A stretch of DNA of 8,145 nucleotides, taken from assembly GCA_964462125.1 (NCBI GenBank), contig CAYWXT010000252.1, positions 1 to 8,145 on the forward strand. Direction: 5' to 3'. Shown piece by piece: positions 5,362-8,145 of the stretch. Position 1 is the stretch's first letter, and each line of letters starts with the position of its first letter. Under the pieces are notes generated by a model, which was not told where the DNA came from, searched no databases, and saw nothing but the letters and a program-made list of their open reading frames with translations. The translations under genes and the position numbers were made by a program. Origin of the DNA: JAWLFY01 sp964462125. GTDB taxonomy: Bacteria > Planctomycetota > Planctomycetia > Pirellulales > Pirellulaceae.

Positions 5362-6254
5362 ATGCTTCGCTCTCCAATCTCCGTCGGCTCGGCCCTTTCC
5401 TGCCTTTTATTCGCCAGCTGCTTTCTGCTCACGGGGAATGCGACGGGGGGCGTGCTGCTGACGAACGTCGACGCACTCAACTCCAACGGCGATGTGGTTG
5501 CCAGCCCGACTGCGATTCACGGTTTTCTCTCTGGTAATGACACGGGCAACGACGACCCCCTACTAACGCTGCTCAATGAGGGCGGCTCGGCGAGCCTGTC
5601 CTCACCGGGCGGCGGTCCGATCGAGATTTCCAGTTCGGGAATGTTTTCGACCCCTCAAACTGTGGGGGACACTTACGTTGACCTGATCGATGGCTCACCC
5701 ATTGCTCTCGCCGACGGGGATCTCTGGACGTATTTGGGAAAGAGCGACGACGCCTCCTCGCCTCCCTTCGCCTCTGCCGACAGCGGGACTTCTGGGGCCC
5801 TAGAGTTGGATCACTCGCTTACTCCCTTGGAGGGGAATTTGGCGGTCAGTTTGAAGGCTGGAAACCAGTATTCCGTTTACGCGTTCGCGAACGTCACGGG
5901 AGTGTCGTCGTTTGCGTTTTCTGGGCTCCCGCAGGGCTTATCCCACGCNNNNNNNNNNNNNNNNNNNNNNNNNNNNNNNNNNNNNNNNNNNNNNNNNNNN
6001 NNNNNNNNNNNNNNNNNNNNNNNNNNNNNNNNNNNNNNNNNNNNNNNNTCACGGGAGTGTCGTCGTTTGCGTTTTCTGGGCTCCCGCAGGGCTTATCCCA
6101 CGCTTCCCTGTTTCAAGCCCCGGCGACGTCCACACTCACCGCGTCGGCGGGTTCCCTACCCGAGCCCGCCTCGGTGGCGATTTTCGGCTTCGCCGCAATC
6201 GGATTTGGAGCCCTCGGCGTTCGTCGCCGGCTGGGGCTCGCGAAATGCGGGTAG
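5362..6254 (+). CDS. PEP-CTERM sorting-domain protein, split by an assembly gap
   Basis: As deposited the gene is broken by 100 Ns at 5949-6048, and the sequence after the gap is in another frame. Joining 5362-5948 to 6104-6254 (removing the Ns and the repeated 55 bases) gives one 245-residue protein. It has a signal peptide (MLRSPISVGSALSCLLFASC and following, cleavage near residue 28-30), a Gly/Ser/Asp-rich mature region with no recognised domain, and a PEP-CTERM tail: PEP at 215-217, hydrophobic SVAIFGFAAIGFGALG, then basic VRRRLG. Such tails are recognised by exosortase, which cuts near PEP and sends the protein to the outer surface or matrix; no exosortase gene is in this window. The start at 5362 is chosen over 5305 because it begins the signal peptide. 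There is no Shine-Dalgarno sequence. Next on the strand are a small putative exported protein and a second PEP-CTERM gene. Confidence 0.85.
5894..5948 (+). repeat. Left copy of the 55-bp gap-flanking duplication
   Basis: These 55 bases, ending exactly at the first N, are identical to 6049-6103. They code VTGVSSFAFSGLPQGLSHA in the PEP-CTERM frame. This is best read as the end of one contig overlapping the start of the next. Confidence 0.95.
5949..6048. other. Assembly gap (100 Ns), probably spurious
   Basis: Exactly 100 Ns, the conventional placeholder for a gap of unknown size. Because the flanks are the same 55 bases and the frame closes when one copy is dropped, the true missing length is probably zero. 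Confidence 0.95.
6049..6103 (+). repeat. Right copy of the 55-bp gap-flanking duplication
   Basis: Begins at the first base after the gap and is identical to 5894-5948. The offset between copies is 155 bases, not a multiple of three, which is why the reading frame appears shifted after the gap. Confidence 0.95.
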
Positions 6255-6265
6255 TCGCACCCGGG

Positions 6266-6289
6266 AAAAAGAGTCCTGACCCCTTTTTT
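6266..6289. repeat. REP-like imperfect palindrome
   Basis: AAAAAGAGTCCTGACC (6266-6281) followed by CC and six Ts forms an imperfect inverted repeat (AAAAAG against CTTTTT) 12 bases after the stop of the first PEP-CTERM gene, flanked by CCGGG (6261-6265) and CTCGGG. From memory, GGGGTCAGGACTC-type elements flanked by A and T runs are dispersed REP-like sequences in many environmental bacteria, some linked to REP-associated transposases. It might also act as a weak terminator. Only one copy is in the window. Confidence 0.35.
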
Positions 6290-6411
6290 GCGCTCGGGAA
6301 ATTTTCGGGAAAAATGGTTGCATCAGCTCTGGCGTGCGGATAGGTTGTCGGGATGCTGCTCGGTAGAGGGGCAGAAATGGGGCATCCAACAGGGCTTGTG
6401 GATCGGTCCCG

Positions 6412-6798
6412 ATGACTCGCTGTGCCGTACAATTATCGACGCTTCTTCTGCTCGCCACGATGCTTAGCGTGGTCGAGAGTTCGGCTGGCGTGATCTCGCG
6501 CGACTTGAGCGAGCAAGCTTTCTTGAGCGATCGGACGTCCATGTCGTGGACATCCTTCGTGACGCTCGGAGACGATCGAGCGGCGGACCACATTCCTTGT
6601 GTCGATGACGAGCCAAGCGACCTTCACGGCGCTCACGAGATCCTCAGTGGACACGCATCGCCCGTCGCATGCACGAGCACCGAAGCGGCGTGGGCGGTAC
6701 CAATCGTTTCTTGCCGAGTTGTAGCCCCCGAGCGGATGAAGCTCCCACCTGCAATCCCGGTTTGTTTGCTCAAGGTGCCAATCCAAGAATTTGGTTGA
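6412..6798 (+). CDS. Small putative exported protein
   Basis: A 128-residue frame between the two PEP-CTERM genes. The N-terminus looks like a signal peptide: MTRC, then hydrophobic VQLSTLLLLATMLSVV, with likely cleavage at SSAG (about residue 26). The mature start AGVIS resembles AGVIA of the downstream PEP-CTERM protein. There are four cysteines after the signal region and no PEP-CTERM tail, domain or lipobox. Third codon positions are GC-rich, consistent with coding. The ribosome binding site is weak (a GGATCGG stretch upstream). It ends 53 bases before the next gene on the same strand. A competing minus-strand frame (6433-6816) has neither signal peptide nor motif. I do not recognise a family. 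Confidence 0.55.
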   Translation: MTRCAVQLSTLLLLATMLSVVESSAGVISRDLSEQAFLSDRTSMSWTSFVTLGDDRAADHIPCVDDEPSDLHGAHEILSGHASPVACTSTEAAWAVPIVSCRVVAPERMKLPPAIPVCLLKVPIQEFG

Positions 6799-6851
6799 TT
6801 GTTTTTCGTAGTGCACTCTTTAGTTCAAGTAACAATCACGTTGGATTTGCC

Positions 6852-7610
6852 ATGAACAAGTTTTTAAAAATTGGGATCCTATTTCTTGTAGCCACGTCGC
6901 TGGGGTTCAACTCACGATCGGAAGCCGGTGTCATCGCGAACGGGACCCTGAGTGTTGATGACGGGACATTGCTCCGTGACCCAAGCAGTTCAACTGCCTG
7001 GTCTACCGCGACACTTGACTGGTCTGTCGAACTCATTGAGGTGGGTGATGCAGATCACGGGGGATTTGCGGGAAATTACCGCTACTCCTACACCTTCAAT
7101 ACTGGTAGCGAACAAGGAGATCCCGACCTGTCGCATTTCAGCCTGGAAACGTCAGCATCTTTTACAGAGGAGAATATTCTGTTCACCGATCCTGGCCCTG
7201 GGGACGAGTCGCCGTTTTTTGAAAGCCTCGGCACTGACCCTACGTCGCCAGAAGGGATTGATGGGACGGACGACGACCATCTTTTTGGTCTCAAGTGGGA
7301 TACCGAGGGCCTCCAGGAATTCACCGCGGTGCTGATCAGTGATCGGGATCCTGTTTGTGGTGACGTTTTTCTGAAGGACGGGCGGCTCGACGCCTACAAC
7401 TCGGGATACTTTCTCGAAGATCCCAACGATCCGGTCACCGGTACGAACATCGTCGACTTTGATTGGCTCGCAACTCCTGACACGACGGTTGTCGGTACTC
7501 CAGATGTTATCCCAGAGCCTACGTCGCTAGCGATTTTTGGTTTCGGAGCGATCGGGCTTGGGATCATGGGGGTACGCCGCCGTCGGAAGCCAAACTTGAC
7601 AGCGGCCTAA
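6852..7610 (+). CDS. PEP-CTERM sorting-domain protein
   Basis: A 252-residue secreted protein. The signal peptide is MNKFLKIGILFLVATSLGF with cleavage near SEAG (about residue 25). The mature region is acidic, rich in Asp, Gly, Ser and Thr, with a predicted beta character (YRYSYTFNTG, LSHFSLETSAS, FTAVLISDRDPVCG) and no recognised domain. The C-terminus is a full PEP-CTERM signal: IPEPTSLAIF with PEP at 221-223, a Gly-rich hydrophobic helix, and VRRRRK. Exosortase-dependent processing and surface or matrix location are inferred from this tail. The start at 6852 is chosen because it begins the signal peptide; the frame is open upstream, but that extension would bury it. The ribosome binding site is only GGA six bases upstream. 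The leader (6799-6851) is AT-rich compared with its surroundings, suggesting a promoter there. A strong terminator follows, ending the cluster. Confidence 0.9.
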   Translation: MNKFLKIGILFLVATSLGFNSRSEAGVIANGTLSVDDGTLLRDPSSSTAWSTATLDWSVELIEVGDADHGGFAGNYRYSYTFNTGSEQGDPDLSHFSLETSASFTEENILFTDPGPGDESPFFESLGTDPTSPEGIDGTDDDHLFGLKWDTEGLQEFTAVLISDRDPVCGDVFLKDGRLDAYNSGYFLEDPNDPVTGTNIVDFDWLATPDTTVVGTPDVIPEPTSLAIFGFGAIGLGIMGVRRRRKPNLTAA

Positions 7611-7639
7611 GCCGGTAAGCAAGGTTTTTCGATCCATGG

Positions 7640-7681
7640 GACACGCCGTCGTGGGTAATCACGACGGCGTGTCTTTTTTTT
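7640..7681 (+). terminator. Intrinsic terminator after the second PEP-CTERM gene
   Basis: A perfect 14-bp stem, GACACGCCGTCGTG (7640-7653) with its complement (7660-7673), closes a GGTAAT loop and is followed by eight Ts (7674-7681). It starts 29 bases after the TAA. The minus-strand side lacks a T run directly after the stem, so it mainly serves the plus-strand cluster. Confidence 0.96.
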
Positions 7682-7715
7682 CAGCCTGCATCGTTGGACC
7701 GGCGTGGGCGGTGTT

Positions 7716-8145
7716 TCAGCGGTCCGCCGTTAACGAGAAATGACGAGAAGCCGCCACTGAATCAAGCAAAGATTCGAGAAGGTCCGACTCGCCGCTCCAC
7801 AGCCTACTCGATGGGTCATCACGGTCATCGCTCGCCGCGCCTAGCTCTGCAAAGAAGGCATCATGAGAAGAGTAGTCGTCCGCGAACTGGCCGGTTGATT
7901 TCCCACCGACCTCTCGAAGCGTTTCTCGCGACTGCAAGTCCTGGAGTTCCAGGGTTGCTTTGTCGGAGACCACATCACCGCGAGAGCGTTCAACGGTGAA
8001 GCGAACGCGAGATCCGAGGTCCGATTGTGATCCGTTGCCCATCGGATCCGCCCTCCCTGGCACCGGAGGCACAGCGTCTGCGCCAGAAGTCCCCTCGTCA
8101 TACACTCTGATGTTGGAGAACAAGCCTTCAGCATCGGGGCGCCTG
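7716..8145 (-). CDS. C-terminal part of an unrecognised protein (start beyond window)
   Basis: This frame is open from the right edge to a TGA at 7716-7718: 142 codons, N-terminus missing. The first internal start-like codon is a TTG at 8123, but the frame continues upstream of it with RRPDAEG, so the gene probably begins outside the window. The visible part is acidic and polar (DAFFAELGAASDDRDDPSSR, ending ESLLDSVAASRHFSLTADR), with a short Val/Arg/Thr-rich strand-like stretch (GSRVRFTVERSRGDVV). Acidic, Leu/Ala-rich tails containing 'DAFFAELG'-like segments remind me of large planctomycete surface proteins, but this is an impression, not a family assignment. It is convergent with the PEP-CTERM cluster, whose terminator lies 34 bases beyond this stop. 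A second minus-strand frame (7841-8134) is less likely because it is shorter and compositionally odd. Confidence 0.65.
   Translation of the reverse strand, partial: RRPDAEGLFSNIRVYDEGTSGADAVPPVPGRADPMGNGSQSDLGSRVRFTVERSRGDVVSDKATLELQDLQSRETLREVGGKSTGQFADDYSSHDAFFAELGAASDDRDDPSSRLWSGESDLLESLLDSVAASRHFSLTADR

Noticed and set aside
5120..5461. Plus-strand frames in the divergent intergenic region running into the first PEP-CTERM gene
   Set aside because: They overlap the PEP-CTERM signal peptide out of frame, show no motif, and have no convincing start.
6433..6816. Minus-strand frame of 127 codons, and another at 6156-6593
   Set aside because: Antisense to the small putative exported protein and the PEP-CTERM tail; they lack signal peptide and motifs and run against the direction of the cluster.

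Overview
The window looks like chromosomal DNA of a planctomycete, probably of the Pirellula/Rhodopirellula type. This is inferred from gene content, not from a marker gene. The evidence is high-GC coding sequence, a secreted PQQ-type beta-propeller protein with the N-terminal WPWWRGPDRNG signature typical of this phylum, two proteins with C-terminal PEP-CTERM sorting signals, and several genes with weak or absent Shine-Dalgarno sequences.

Layout. Positions 1-1390 (minus strand) hold the first 463 residues of an unrecognised acidic exported protein that runs off the left edge. Positions 1703-3080 (minus) hold a two-gene unit: an RluA-type pseudouridine synthase followed by a YpsA/'putative molybdenum carrier' SLOG-fold protein. 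The 55-base spacer between them is a 14-bp tandem repeat that forms a chain of GTGA stop/start overlaps. Positions 3232-3600 (plus) encode a one-piece tmRNA (ssrA) with tag ADESFALAA and a strong intrinsic terminator. Positions 3640-4914 (minus) encode the beta-propeller protein, convergent with ssrA. Positions 5362-7610 (plus) hold two PEP-CTERM proteins with a small putative exported protein between them, ending in a near-perfect terminator. Positions 7716-8145 (minus) are the C-terminal part of an unrecognised gene that runs off the right edge.

Assembly problem. The first PEP-CTERM gene is interrupted by exactly 100 Ns. The 55 bases on the left of the gap are repeated exactly on the right. 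Collapsing the duplicate restores one continuous 245-residue reading frame with an intact PEP-CTERM tail, so the gap is almost certainly an unmerged contig overlap.

The genes fall into two themes: translation and RNA housekeeping (RluA, tmRNA) and the cell envelope (exported acidic protein, beta-propeller, PEP-CTERM proteins). I see no CRISPR array, transposase, phage gene or defence system. The most unusual structure is the GTGA relay between the RluA and YpsA-like genes.
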